Shown here in pieces: positions 53,483 through 62,653 of a stretch of DNA of 64,000 bases. The DNA is from Larkinella terrae (lineage in GTDB: Bacteria > Bacteroidota > Bacteroidia > Cytophagales > Spirosomataceae): the NCBI RefSeq assembly GCF_009668025.1, contig NZ_WJXZ01000001.1:811004-875003 (forward strand), in the 5' to 3' direction. How positions within the stretch are numbered: position 1 is the first letter of the stretch; the number at the start of each line of letters is the position of its first letter. The notes under the pieces are model-generated. The model was not told where the DNA came from. It made no database searches and worked only from the letters and a program-made list of their open reading frames with translations. Both the position numbers and the translations under genes were made by a program.

Positions 53483-54508
53483 TCAAAGCGGTTTGGTAAG
53501 ATAGCCCTGCTGATACGAAACCGGCGTCCGCCCCGTCCAGCGTTTGAACGCGCGGCTGAACGCACTTAACTCGTTGTAGCCTAGAATATACGAAATCTCT
53601 TTAATCGGGTATTTTCCCGACGACAAATAATTCATGGCCAGCGATTTGCGGACTGCATCGGCCACCTGCTGGTAGGTAACGCCCTCGTCCTGAAGCTTCC
53701 GTTGCAGGCTGCGCGGACTGGTGTTGAAATTGGCCGCCAGTTGCTCCAGCGACGGAATGCCCAGGTAGGCGTTGGCCAGCAGAAACCGGCTGATGCGCTC
53801 CTTCAGGGCCTTGCCGGTTTCAAATTCCTGGTACTGCTCACCGACTTTCTTCAGCAACAACCGTTGCAACTCGAAATTGGCGGTAAAAATGGGTTCGTCC
53901 CAGTACCGGTTTTCAAATTCCATCGCGCACTCGTCCGGTTTTACGACCGGTTTACAACGCAGCACCCGTTCATATTCGTCCGGATTGGGCAGATCGAACG
54001 GGAGCCGGACCGCTTTGGGACTGATCTTTTTCAGCACCAGGCCGTCGGCTTCGTGCAGGACAAAGACCAGGAAGAAATCCAGCAGCTGCCGCAACAGCGG
54101 AGCAAATTCGGTTGCCTTCGGCTCGTTCGGCACAAACCGGATCGTGAACGACCGGTCGGTTTGGCTCACGTCCATCCGAAACAAATCCGTAATCAGCTGC
54201 GTGGCGGCAGCCGCGTGCGTCAGAGCTTCTCCCACCGTCGCGCAGCTTTGAACGAGCTGACCCACCACGCCCAAGGCCGCCAGTTGCAGCGACTCGCCGA
54301 AATGCAGCCCCAGCAGCGGATCATGGGTCAACTGAATCGCATTCAGCCACAGGTCATTCAGTTGTTTCTGCGTCAACGGAGCCGCCGATTGACCTTTCAA
54401 TTCCGCTAAATCGATTCCGGTTAACGTACACAAGCGTTCCGGGGCAACATCTTTCTGGGCGGTATACGCCAGCAAACTCAGCGCAAAACGTTTCCGGGGA
54501 TCTTCCAT
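53483..54508 (-). CDS. AraC-family regulator with arabinose-binding-like N-terminal domain
   Basis: A 341-residue regulator. Residues about 15-195 resemble the N-terminal domain found in OruR-type AraC proteins (LTQKQLNDLWLNAIQLTHDPLLGLHFGE). Residues about 240-335 are the two helix-turn-helix motifs (PSLEQLAANFNTSPRSLQRKL and PIKEISYILGYNELSAFSRAF, ending WTGRTPVSYQ). It follows the TonB receptor gene by 96 bp on the same strand. Ligand unknown. Confidence 0.85.
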   Translation of the reverse strand: MEDPRKRFALSLLAYTAQKDVAPERLCTLTGIDLAELKGQSAAPLTQKQLNDLWLNAIQLTHDPLLGLHFGESLQLAALGVVGQLVQSCATVGEALTHAAAATQLITDLFRMDVSQTDRSFTIRFVPNEPKATEFAPLLRQLLDFFLVFVLHEADGLVLKKISPKAVRLPFDLPNPDEYERVLRCKPVVKPDECAMEFENRYWDEPIFTANFELQRLLLKKVGEQYQEFETGKALKERISRFLLANAYLGIPSLEQLAANFNTSPRSLQRKLQDEGVTYQQVADAVRKSLAMNYLSSGKYPIKEISYILGYNELSAFSRAFKRWTGRTPVSYQQGYLTKPL

Positions 54509-54604
54509 GCGCTAAAAGTACGCGTTATCCGGAAAGTTCGGCTGCCTGTGTCGCGAAAGGGTAAGGAACTGGCACATTCGGGTAAACACGACCCGGTTTT
54601 TACG

Positions 54605-57067
54605 TCAAAACTCCTTTTCACCAAACTCGCTGGAAGGAAGTTTCGCTTTTTTCGAAGGTTGGTTCAGGGTGTAACTCAGGCTCAACAGGAACAGATCGGT
54701 TTCCTGAATGTAATTGGTTGTGGTGAAGAAGTTCCTGCCCCATGTGGTGATTCGTTGCCGGTTTGAACCCAGCAACCCCAAATCGATATTCTGCCATTGA
54801 AACGTCGCGGCAAGCCTGCTCTTCCAAAAAGTCTTCTTAGCCGATGCGCCCGGGGTAATAAAGCGCGAATCTTCGCCCTGCGCGGTTACTCTTTTTGAAA
54901 GATAATTCAACGCAAGCTGAACCTGAAAGGAAGGAGAAAGCCGGAACGTTGTATTGGCATTGATCGAATAAACCACACTGGCGGTCTGAACATTGACCGA
55001 ATTATTAAAAAGAGAGCCCCGGATCTTGTAATGATAAACATTTCCTCCGGCGTACAATTGCCATAACCTGTTTAAATTCAGGCTACTCCCGGCTTCCAGC
55101 CCCCAGGAAGTGGCGAGTCCGGCGTTGGTGTAGATCCGGTTTAAAATCGTGTCATTGTAGACACTATTGACCCGGTTTACGACATTTTTGATGCGCTGGT
55201 TATACAACGTTACAAAGAGGTTTCCCTTGTCAAAATCCTTGATTACCCCAAGTTCGCTTAAATCAATAAATTCCGGTAAAATATTGGGGTCGCCCGATTC
55301 AAGCGTCTCGGAATGTTCCCGTTCCGGAAACGGGTTCAGCTCGTTGTTGGTGGAGCGCTGCACTCGTTTGCTATAGCCGCCCCTGGCCCGGAGGGATTTG
55401 GTGATTTGGTACTGCACATTCAGCGACGGAAAGAGATTGGACAGATTCAGGTTCCGGGTTGCCTGGCTGCCCGCCGTAAACGCGCGGGTGGCATACTCGT
55501 AGCGCAGCCCCCCGATGTAGGCCAGCTTACCCACCTTTGCCGTGTACTGCCCGTAAACGGAATGGATATGATTCACGACTCTGGTCCGGCTGCTAAACTC
55601 GGGGACAACCCGAAACGATCCACTTTCCAGATCCAGGTCCAGGTATTGGAAATTCCCTTTTTGAACCTGGTTTCTATATTGATAACCCGTTTCCAACGTC
55701 CCTTTTCCCAGGGTGGTTGTATAGTCCGACTTCATCCGGAAAGCCATCAGCGGATTTTCGCCCGGATTACGGCTGCTTTGCAAAACCGCCTGTCTGTCGG
55801 GCTCCCGCAAGTTCAGATTGGTGGTCAATCCATCCAGCGTAGCGTTTTCAATCAGACTGGAAACCGTCAGAAAGGATTTATTTGTAAAGGTGTGGGTGTA
55901 GTCGAGGTTTCCTAAGGAAATGCTTCCCGATTTGCGGGCCACATTCGAATTGAAGTACGTCATCTGTCCGATGGTTTTCCCCGTACCCAGATCGGTTTTT
56001 GTGTTATTGTAAACAATGTCGGCCCGGCGTGACTGCGAGCGGTAACCCCGGTAAAACCCGACCGAAAACGTATTTCTGGTGTTTGGCGTGAACGAAACCG
56101 CACTTCGTATCGTGTAATTATACCGGATAAAACTCCGTTCACCATCCGAAGGAAATGACGTAAAAACCTGGCCAATGGAGGTATTAACGTCGCCAACCCT
56201 TCTGCCCGCAATGTCATTACGCAAATAATTACCACTCAGCGTAATATCCCATTTTTCAGAATGGCTATTCAGGGTTACATCGGCTCCGTAACGCCGGGGA
56301 TTTTGCAGGTTATGATAGGTGTACACTGCCGGAAAACCGCCCTGAATCGTAGCCGAAAGAGACCGGCTTCCCGCTACGCCGGTCCGGGTGGTGATATTGA
56401 TGATACCCGCTTTCCCGTCCGGATCGAAACGGGCCGACGGCGAGGTGATCACTTCTACATTTTCAATGGTATTGGCCGGGATCTGGTTGAGCACCGTAGC
56501 CGGATCCGATTGCACCGGTTTTCCATTGATCAGCACCAGAAATCCCGAGGCTCCCCGAAGGGTGATGTCGCCCTCGCTGTTTACCGTCACAGACGGCGTA
56601 TTTTTAAGCACGTCAAGGGCGGTGCCTCCCTGGCTGTTCAAAAATTTACTGGCCCGGTAAACCTGCCGGTCTATTTTATGATCGGTCGTTTGCCGCTCTC
56701 CCGTTACCTGCACTTCCCGGAGCGTCCGCAAATCAGGATTCATCCGAATCGACGGCAAGTCGACCCGGTTTTGACCTGTTGAAACAGGTTGTAAAGAGAT
56801 TCTGGATTTGCGGTAACCTATATATTGGGTTTCCAGATAATAGAGTCCAACGGCAACATTTTCAAATTTGAAGCTCCCTTTTTCATTCGTCAGCAAGCCC
56901 GTCACCAGGCTCGAATCCGGGCTTTTGAAAAGGGCAACGGAGCAGTAAGCCAACGGTTGATTCGTGAGTGTGTCGACCACGTCGCCCGCAATCGTTGAAC
57001 CGGTTTGTGCCTGGGCGTAGAACGGTGTACTAAGGATACTGAATACTAAAACCGTAAAAACTTTCAT
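54605..57067 (-). CDS. TonB-dependent-receptor-like outer-membrane protein
   Basis: An 820-residue protein. Signal peptide (1-20, AQAQ); carboxypeptidase-regulatory-like domain about 25-110 (GSTIAGDVVDTLTNQPLAYCSVAL); plug about 125-230 with GGTALDVLKNTPSVTVNSEGDITLRG and SARFDPDGKAGIINI; then a beta barrel of the outer membrane beta-barrel family type with the LFPSLNVQY and YSKRVQRSTNNELNPF motifs near the middle of the barrel. Many members sit beside regulators and take up siderophores or peptides. It lies between two AraC-type genes on the same strand. Confidence 0.9.
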   Translation of the reverse strand: MKVFTVLVFSILSTPFYAQAQTGSTIAGDVVDTLTNQPLAYCSVALFKSPDSSLVTGLLTNEKGSFKFENVAVGLYYLETQYIGYRKSRISLQPVSTGQNRVDLPSIRMNPDLRTLREVQVTGERQTTDHKIDRQVYRASKFLNSQGGTALDVLKNTPSVTVNSEGDITLRGASGFLVLINGKPVQSDPATVLNQIPANTIENVEVITSPSARFDPDGKAGIINITTRTGVAGSRSLSATIQGGFPAVYTYHNLQNPRRYGADVTLNSHSEKWDITLSGNYLRNDIAGRRVGDVNTSIGQVFTSFPSDGERSFIRYNYTIRSAVSFTPNTRNTFSVGFYRGYRSQSRRADIVYNNTKTDLGTGKTIGQMTYFNSNVARKSGSISLGNLDYTHTFTNKSFLTVSSLIENATLDGLTTNLNLREPDRQAVLQSSRNPGENPLMAFRMKSDYTTTLGKGTLETGYQYRNQVQKGNFQYLDLDLESGSFRVVPEFSSRTRVVNHIHSVYGQYTAKVGKLAYIGGLRYEYATRAFTAGSQATRNLNLSNLFPSLNVQYQITKSLRARGGYSKRVQRSTNNELNPFPEREHSETLESGDPNILPEFIDLSELGVIKDFDKGNLFVTLYNQRIKNVVNRVNSVYNDTILNRIYTNAGLATSWGLEAGSSLNLNRLWQLYAGGNVYHYKIRGSLFNNSVNVQTASVVYSINANTTFRLSPSFQVQLALNYLSKRVTAQGEDSRFITPGASAKKTFWKSRLAATFQWQNIDLGLLGSNRQRITTWGRNFFTTTNYIQETDLFLLSLSYTLNQPSKKAKLPSSEFGEKEF

Positions 57068-57164
57068 CGTGCGTAAGTTGCCTGTTCCACTGCCTCAGCA
57101 GATTTGCAAAATTAGCTCTATGAAGAAAGTAGACTTTGTACATCAGGGCCGATTTCTGGTACAT

Positions 57165-57983
57165 TCAGGAAATTCCTTTGCGGTAAACGCCCGGCAGAAC
57201 GCCGGTCTGGCGTTTAAAAAATTTGTTGAAGTGCGACAGGTCGGCAAATCCCAGTTCGAAAGCCAGCTCCGTCAGATTTTTAGAAGAATACAACAGCTGC
57301 TTTTTTGATGCGGAGGTTACTTTTTCGTTGATAACTGCGCCTGCCGTTTTTCCCAGAAACTTTTTACAGGCAGAATTAAGCGTTTTGGAGGTCGTATTCA
57401 ATACTTCCGCATAAAACTTGGTTTCATGGTTCAGCCTGAATTCCACATCCAGAGCGGCAAAAAACCGCTTAAGCAGGGGCGGATACGTTAGCAGTTGCCC
57501 GGCGTTCATCTCGCGTTTGAGCAGGTTGAAAAGTAACAGCAGATACGTTTGAATGACAGCTTCGTAATTGGGTTCGCTTTTGGTATACTCCAGGTCAATG
57601 CTCCTGAAAAGGCCTGAGAATGTTTCGTGTACGTTTTCCAGGTGAAATCCGCTCGGAAAGGGCAACGGAAACGTCTGGAACAGGACGTCGTAAAGCGGGT
57701 GATCCAGCAGAAAATCCTGCTGAATCATCACCACAAACCCTTTCGGAATTTCAGTCAGCTCCCAGCTGTGGATCTGGCCAGGCATCACCAGATAAAGGCT
57801 GTGCGGTTTAACCGGAAACCGGTTATAATCAATCTGGTGAATCCCGGCGCCCTGCTCCAGATAGATAATTTCAAGATAATCTTTATGACCGTGCGGATTG
57901 GTGGTTTTGATTACCTCCTTCATTCGCTTAATTCGGAATAGCTCTTGTTGGTTGAGCTTGTTTTTAATTGGAATATTCATCAA
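57165..57983 (-). CDS. AraC-family regulator with cupin-type N-terminal domain
   Basis: A 272-residue regulator. The N-terminal cupin (residues about 25-115, HGHKDYLEIIYLEQGAG and LYLVMPGQIHSWEL) senses a ligand. The C-terminal region (residues about 170-270) carries the two helix-turn-helix motifs, the second LAFELGFADLSHFNKFFKRQTG, as in AraC proteins. It starts upstream of the TonB receptor gene on the same strand, 97 bp away, and is the likeliest local controller of it. Confidence 0.87.
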   Translation of the reverse strand: MMNIPIKNKLNQQELFRIKRMKEVIKTTNPHGHKDYLEIIYLEQGAGIHQIDYNRFPVKPHSLYLVMPGQIHSWELTEIPKGFVVMIQQDFLLDHPLYDVLFQTFPLPFPSGFHLENVHETFSGLFRSIDLEYTKSEPNYEAVIQTYLLLLFNLLKREMNAGQLLTYPPLLKRFFAALDVEFRLNHETKFYAEVLNTTSKTLNSACKKFLGKTAGAVINEKVTSASKKQLLYSSKNLTELAFELGFADLSHFNKFFKRQTGVLPGVYRKGIS

Positions 57984-58276
57984 GAGTAGCTAGGGTCAGC
58001 GCTGTCAAACGGTTTTTAAACCAGCGAAAATACGATTTATTGCTTTATACCCATTTTCACCTCCTCCGAATCTGAAATGATCCTGCAAGCCGCTGCAACC
58101 GACCGAATGCGTCTGACAAATAAGAATAGTAATAGTAAATTTTTATATCCGTCTATACCCGGCATCGGGCTATACCCTTCTTCGTCAACCTGCTTATATT
58201 ATACCAATATGTGAGTAAAAGGTAAATATTATTACCAAAATACTATTATTAACAAATAATATACATTGAAAAATAG
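57984..58276. other. AT-rich intergenic region
   Basis: About 290 bases between the AraC gene and the promoter at 58277. It becomes markedly AT-rich from about 58130, with many TATTA and AATA runs. Nothing codes here that I can support. Confidence 0.4.
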
Positions 58277-58306
58277 TTGTACTTATTTGTTAATTCACTA
58301 CCTTTG
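58277..58306 (+). promoter_or_regulatory. Near-consensus Bacteroidota promoter
   Basis: TTG (58277-58279), a 19-base spacer and TACCTTTG (58299-58306) match the expected -33/-7 pattern exactly. Transcription would start near 58312. Confidence 0.7.
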
Positions 58307-58311
58307 TAAAG

Positions 58312-58383
58312 TAATTTTAATAGGCAGTTCCGACTGCCTGAAACCTCAGTACCGACCGTTACTTCCCCACCGTAACATTTTTT
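58312..58383 (+). ncRNA. Candidate short structured RNA or 5' leader
   Basis: Directly after the promoter, AGGCAGT (58322-58328) pairs with ACTGCCT (58333-58339) across a TCCG loop. GTTAC (58358-58362) with GTAAC (58372-58376) then forms a weak hairpin followed by six T (58378-58383). This could be a small RNA of about 70 bases, or the leader of the gene at 58437 with an attenuator. No known RNA family recognised. Confidence 0.3.
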
Positions 58384-58436
58384 GAAGCGTCTTTTCTTAT
58401 CCATGTTTACTCAGCGACTTTTTAAGTTACGCCTTT

Positions 58437-58661
58437 ATGTCGTTACCGTTAAACCAGCAACAAGCCGAATCGCCAGATTTGCTGAAAACGTTTCCTCAAT
58501 TTGACTGCATCTCGGATGCCCTTTACCGTCGGCAGTGCATCGACAAACGCACGGGCGTGCTCCACAGCGTGATCCGTCTGGAAAAAATGCGCTACTGCGT
58601 GGTGCCTCCGCAGCTGACCCGGCAATTGGAAAAAGCCGGTTATTCCATCGCGGTTCGCTAA
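58437..58661 (+). CDS. Small protein of unknown function
   Basis: A 74-residue protein, mildly basic at the C-terminus, with a helical middle (FPQFDCISDALYRRQCIDKR) and a final segment (MRYCVVPPQLTRQLEKAGYSIAVR). No membrane segment or signal. Its case rests on a near-consensus promoter 130 bp upstream and on sensible codon use; a 34-codon frame at 58403 overlaps it and is less convincing. The transporter gene follows 64 bp later. Confidence 0.5.
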   Translation: MSLPLNQQQAESPDLLKTFPQFDCISDALYRRQCIDKRTGVLHSVIRLEKMRYCVVPPQLTRQLEKAGYSIAVR

Positions 58662-58725
58662 AAACAAAACCGGATTATCCGATTTTGGAGTTGGTTAGCC
58701 GGGCAATACGCCCTACCTTGCCAAC

Positions 58726-60876
58726 ATGAAAAGGCAGATCCGGGAAGTCCGGTATTTTCTATTCGGTCAGCATTTTTCGGATGGGCTGCGAATTACGCTG
58801 GCCATCCTGATTCCTTCCGTCGTTTCCTATCATTTTGGCCAGTTCGAAACGGGAATGCCCATTTCGCTGGGTGCCTTTTGGGTGAGCATTACCGACGCCC
58901 CCGGCCCCGTTGTGCACCGTCGGAACGGGATGCTGGCGGGCAATCTCGTCGTGGTACTGGTTTCGCTGCTCACCGGTTTTATCCGGATGAACGTCTGGCT
59001 GCTGGGCGCCGAGATTCTCCTGCTCAGCTTTTTCTTCTCGATGTTTGCGATCTACGGCAACCGGGCCACGTCCGTCGGCACCGCCGGGCTGCTGGCGATG
59101 ATTCTGATGATGGACCGCGAACTGGACCCTGCGGCCGTCTGGCGGTACGCGGGTCTGGTGTGCGCGGGCGGTTTCTGGTATACGGCCATCAGCCTGTCTT
59201 TTTCGCAGCTCCGCCCCTACCGAACGGCCCAGCAGGCCCTGGGCGAGTGCATTCACGAAATTGCGAAGTTTCTGACGATCAAGGCCGAATTCTACAGCAT
59301 TCGGACGGATTTGCAGGAAGATTACCGGAAACTGGTGGCCCAGCAGGCCGTTGTTAGTGAGAAACAGGATGCGGTTCGGGAAATTCTGTTTAAAACCCGG
59401 GTTATTGTCAAGGAAACTACCTGGACGGGCCGGTTGCTGGTGCTCACGTTCGGCGACGTCGTGGATCTGTACGAACAGATTATTGCGATGTATTACGATT
59501 ATGCCTCGATTCGGGAGCGATTTGGCAACACTGGCATTCTTGACGAAATCGCCCGCCTGATTCGCCAGATGGCCGTTGAAATGGATTACATTGGTCTGGC
59601 CATTCAGTCCAATCGTCCTTATAAAAGCCGCACGGATTTGATCCGGCACCTGGAACGGCTAAAAACGCGGATCGACGAGCTGGGTAAAAATGAAAAGGAA
59701 AGCAGCAATCTGGTGCTGAAAAAAATACTGGTTACGCTCCGCAACCTCAACCAGCGGCTGACCGACATTCATACCTATTCACCGTCGGAGTTGTCGGAAA
59801 AACCGAAAAACAACGAAGCTCCCGAGTATTCGCGGTTTGTGTCGCATCAGGAAATTGATCCGAAATTAATCGTCAACAGCCTCACACTCAGTTCGTCCAT
59901 TTTCCGGCATTCGCTGCGGGTCACCATCGCGTGCCTGATTGGGTTTGTGGCCGCCAAATTAATTACCTACGGCCACCACGGCTACTGGATTCTGCTAACG
60001 GTTTCGGTGATCCTGAAACCGGCGTTCAGTCTGACAAAGCAACGCAACTACGAACGGATTATCGGCACGATAGCGGGTGGTTTGATCGGCGTCGGACTGC
60101 TGATCGCGATTCCGAACACGACCGGTTTATTCTGGGTGATGCTGGTGCTGATGATCGGTGCCTACAGTTTCCAGCGCACCAATTACATCGTGATGGTGAT
60201 TCTGATGACGCCGTACATCCTGATTCTGTTCCGGTTTCTCGGGCTGGGCGGCATCAGCGTGGCCGAAGAGCGCGTGCTCGATACACTAATCGGCTGCGTA
60301 ATCGCGTTTGCGGCCAGTTACCTGTTTCCGCATTGGGAATCGCAGCAACTGAAAGGCCTGCTTCGTGACGTGCTGGAAGCCAACCTGGCTTACCTGCGCA
60401 GACTGGCCGACAGCCTGTCGGGCAAACGGCTCACGGTGATGGATTACAAACTGGCCCGCAAGGACGTGTACGTCAGTTCGGCCAACCTGTCGGCGGCTTT
60501 TCAGCGGATGACGTCCGAACCGCAAAGCAAGCAGTGGCACAAGAACGAAATCCACGAATTTGTGGTGCTGAACCACATTTTATCGTCCAACATCGCCACA
60601 ATCGCTTCCGCCCGACTGAACCTCGAGCAGCCGACCGGCTGCCCGCCCGACGTACTCCGCCCGCTCAAACGCTCGCTGACGGTTTTGAACGAAAGTTTGA
60701 AAAAACTTGACCCGGAACCCGCCAAACCGCTTCCCGAAGCCGTTGTTTTGGAAACTGCTATCGTCGAGAAGCCCGAGCCCGTTGTCGCCGACGATCGCTC
60801 CCTGAAAGAACAACTGGATTTCATACAGAAGGTCAGCCACGATATTGGTAAGCTAACCGACGCCATTCTGGCCTGA
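58726..60876 (+). CDS. FUSC/YccS-type membrane transporter
   Basis: A 716-residue protein built from two similar halves, each a block of membrane helices followed by a cytoplasmic helical domain. The first half starts IRITLAILIPSVVSYHFG-like with GMPISLGAFWVSITDAPGP (residues about 20-150). The second has HSLRVTIACLIGFVAAKL and GYWILLTVSVILKPAFSLTKQRNYERIIGTIAGG (residues about 395-540), the family signature. These proteins export aromatic acids or related compounds. No fusion-protein (HlyD-like) partner is adjacent. Confidence 0.88.
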   Translation: MKRQIREVRYFLFGQHFSDGLRITLAILIPSVVSYHFGQFETGMPISLGAFWVSITDAPGPVVHRRNGMLAGNLVVVLVSLLTGFIRMNVWLLGAEILLLSFFFSMFAIYGNRATSVGTAGLLAMILMMDRELDPAAVWRYAGLVCAGGFWYTAISLSFSQLRPYRTAQQALGECIHEIAKFLTIKAEFYSIRTDLQEDYRKLVAQQAVVSEKQDAVREILFKTRVIVKETTWTGRLLVLTFGDVVDLYEQIIAMYYDYASIRERFGNTGILDEIARLIRQMAVEMDYIGLAIQSNRPYKSRTDLIRHLERLKTRIDELGKNEKESSNLVLKKILVTLRNLNQRLTDIHTYSPSELSEKPKNNEAPEYSRFVSHQEIDPKLIVNSLTLSSSIFRHSLRVTIACLIGFVAAKLITYGHHGYWILLTVSVILKPAFSLTKQRNYERIIGTIAGGLIGVGLLIAIPNTTGLFWVMLVLMIGAYSFQRTNYIVMVILMTPYILILFRFLGLGGISVAEERVLDTLIGCVIAFAASYLFPHWESQQLKGLLRDVLEANLAYLRRLADSLSGKRLTVMDYKLARKDVYVSSANLSAAFQRMTSEPQSKQWHKNEIHEFVVLNHILSSNIATIASARLNLEQPTGCPPDVLRPLKRSLTVLNESLKKLDPEPAKPLPEAVVLETAIVEKPEPVVADDRSLKEQLDFIQKVSHDIGKLTDAILA

Positions 60877-60931
60877 GTATCCCGGTTTTTTGCCCATCAT
60901 AACGCCCCAAATCCGTTTGTAAGAAAGTTCT

Positions 60932-60961
60932 TTCGCTACTTGGCATTGCATAGTACCTTTG
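60932..60961 (+). promoter_or_regulatory. Promoter of the PspC gene
   Basis: TTC (60932-60934, one base from TTG), a 19-base spacer and TACCTTTG (60954-60961), a perfect -7 box, 57 bases before the start codon. Confidence 0.6.
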
Positions 60962-61017
60962 AATCAACAATAACAACAAAGAAACGGAACAAAGTAAACA
61001 ACTAAACTAATAAAGCC

Positions 61018-61254
61018 ATGACAACCAAGCAATTGCACCGCATTCCTTCCGAATCCATGTTAGGTGGTGTAGCCGCCGGACTTGCTGATTATTTCGGAAT
61101 TGATAAAGTTTTCGTACGTCTTTTCTTCGTCTTGATGTTCATTGTCCCGACTCCGTTCCCGGTTTTTGTGGTCTACATCGTTTTGTGGATCATCATGCCG
61201 AAAGGCGAGCGGTATCTGGAAGCCCGGCCCGACCCGCACCATCAAACCCGATAA
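61018..61254 (+). CDS. PspC-domain membrane protein
   Basis: A 78-residue protein that is essentially one PspC domain: LHRIPSESMLGGVAAGLADYFGIDKVFVRL followed by two hydrophobic stretches (residues about 33-60, VPTPFPVFVVYIVLWIIMP). PspC proteins take part in envelope-stress responses. It is short and free-standing, with its own promoter and a strong terminator 12 bp after the stop. Confidence 0.9.
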   Translation: MTTKQLHRIPSESMLGGVAAGLADYFGIDKVFVRLFFVLMFIVPTPFPVFVVYIVLWIIMPKGERYLEARPDPHHQTR

Positions 61255-61262
61255 ACGCACAG

Positions 61263-61655
61263 CTAATCATACAAAAAGGCGGACCGTTGAGGTCCGCCTT
61301 TTTGTATGATGCCGAGACTATGGATAACCCCGAATGCAATTCGGGGGCCTGACGAACCAACCCGTCCCAACCAACCCCAGTGGGGGTAAATCGGTGTTAA
61401 AGTCAACCCCTCCGGGGTTGGAGTCTGGGATCGATCCCCCTGCCCCGAATTGCATTCGGGGTTATCCATAGTCAAGCCCTTTGGGCTTTTGTACCAGTTC
61501 AGTAACTTCACAACCGTTCGCGCTGCGGCTGCCGAATCCTTCGCAACCGCCGAAACCGCTTCCGGGCGGTTTTCCGCTGCTTTCCGAATCGTTTCGACCC
61601 GGTAACCGGCGGCCGAGAGCGCCAGCAAACTACTTAAAACGAGTCCTTTGATCAT
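61263..61655 (-). CDS. Small secreted helical protein extended by a repeat
   Basis: A 130-residue frame starting within the four-base ATGA overlap with the ankyrin gene, so it is translationally coupled to it. The first 60 residues look natural: a signal-like segment (MIKGLVLSSLLALSAAGY) then a helix (RKAAENRPEAVSAVAKDS). From residue 61 on the sequence is encoded by the palindromic element at 61316-61473, and the stop (61263-61265) lies beyond the terminator hairpin at 61266. The real protein was probably a little over 60 residues. Function unknown. Confidence 0.55.
   Translation of the reverse strand: MIKGLVLSSLLALSAAGYRVETIRKAAENRPEAVSAVAKDSAAAARTVVKLLNWYKSPKGLTMDNPECNSGQGDRSQTPTPEGLTLTPIYPHWGWLGRVGSSGPRIAFGVIHSLGIIQKGGPQRSAFLYD
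61266..61310. terminator. Bidirectional terminator, 20-bp perfect stem
   Basis: A 20-bp stem (61266-61285 with 61291-61310) and 5-base loop, with an A run on the left arm and a T run on the right. It serves the convergent PspC gene and the minus-strand ankyrin unit. Confidence 0.85.
61316..61473. repeat. 158-bp palindromic element with 31-bp perfect arms
   Basis: The left arm (61316-61346) begins GACTATGGATAACCCCGAAT; the right arm (61443-61473) is its perfect complement. The inside is C/G-rich with a smaller palindrome (CAACCCCTCCGGGGTTG, around 61413). No target duplication is obvious. MITE- or REP-like, without coding sequence of its own, and inserted in the tail of a small gene. Confidence 0.75.
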
Positions 61656-62653
61656 GGTTTTGGGGTGGATTTGGTGGTCAGCTTCTTTTTAAAATTCAGG
61701 TAAACAACGGGCATCGTTTCCGGTCCGCTATACGGTTTTTCGAACTCGTCCAGCACTTTTTTGAGGTCGTCGCCCCCCGGCGTCCGGTAGTTCGGGTCGG
61801 CCCCGCGTTCCAGCAGCAATTCGCAAATCGCCCACGACTGGCGTTGTGCGGCATACATCAAGGGCGAGGTAAACGGTCGGATCGCGTATTCGTGGCTCCC
61901 GGCGGGCGCGTTCGGATTGGCCCCGTGATCGAGCAGGGTTTGCACTTTTTCCAGTCGCTCCACATCCAGGTCCATTACTTTAAAAATGATCGGGCTGCCG
62001 TCGCGCGGCACCATATTCGGATCGACGCCCTTATTGAGGAACCAGGTCAGCAATTCCGCCGAACCGGGTTCGCAAACCTGAAACTGAGTGGGGATGTGCG
62101 CCGAATCGGCAATCTGAAAAGTTGCACCGTGTTCCAGCAACACGTCCAAACATTGCATGATGAGTTGCGGGTTATCGCTTTTTGTCGCCGTCAGGGCCGC
62201 AAAATCGAGCAGCGTTTTGGACTGAAAACCGGGTTCGTTGATCGATGGCAGCGGTTTTGCCAGTAGCGTTTTCAGTTGAGTCACGTCACCCGCGGCAATC
62301 GCGGCCGCGATCTGCTGGCGACCGGCATCCTGAAAATAGGCTGAGCCATCCTCGCTGGCTGCTGCGTTCCGACGTTGTTTCTGTAATTCGAAGTAATTCC
62401 CAAAGGCGATATACAGCCCAACGAGGGCGGGCAGGGCCAGAACAACCAGGGCGATGATTTTCGTTGCCCGGTACGGCAGGATGTTTAAAACAATGAGTCC
62501 GGCCAGCAGAAGGGCCGCAAAAAACACCAGTCCCGACTCCATGCCGCGCCCGGCCGCGTCGTTGCCCGAACGATTGATGCCCAGCAGCGTATAGAGGACC
62601 AGCAGGCCGTAAATACCGATTAAAACCCAGTTGGAAATAGTAACGATTTTCAT
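61652..62653 (-). CDS. Membrane protein with ankyrin repeats
   Basis: 333 residues from the ATG at 62651-62653; an in-frame ATG 28 codons upstream is less likely because the chosen start leads straight into the first membrane helix. Three membrane helices cover residues about 5-95 (WVLIGIYGLLVLYTLLG and on). Residues about 130-310 carry ankyrin repeats (LLDHGANPNAPAG and LLLERGADPNYRTPGG are the clearest), which bind proteins. It overlaps the following small gene by four bases. Confidence 0.85.
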   Translation of the reverse strand: MKIVTISNWVLIGIYGLLVLYTLLGINRSGNDAAGRGMESGLVFFAALLLAGLIVLNILPYRATKIIALVVLALPALVGLYIAFGNYFELQKQRRNAAASEDGSAYFQDAGRQQIAAAIAAGDVTQLKTLLAKPLPSINEPGFQSKTLLDFAALTATKSDNPQLIMQCLDVLLEHGATFQIADSAHIPTQFQVCEPGSAELLTWFLNKGVDPNMVPRDGSPIIFKVMDLDVERLEKVQTLLDHGANPNAPAGSHEYAIRPFTSPLMYAAQRQSWAICELLLERGADPNYRTPGGDDLKKVLDEFEKPYSGPETMPVVYLNFKKKLTTKSTPKP

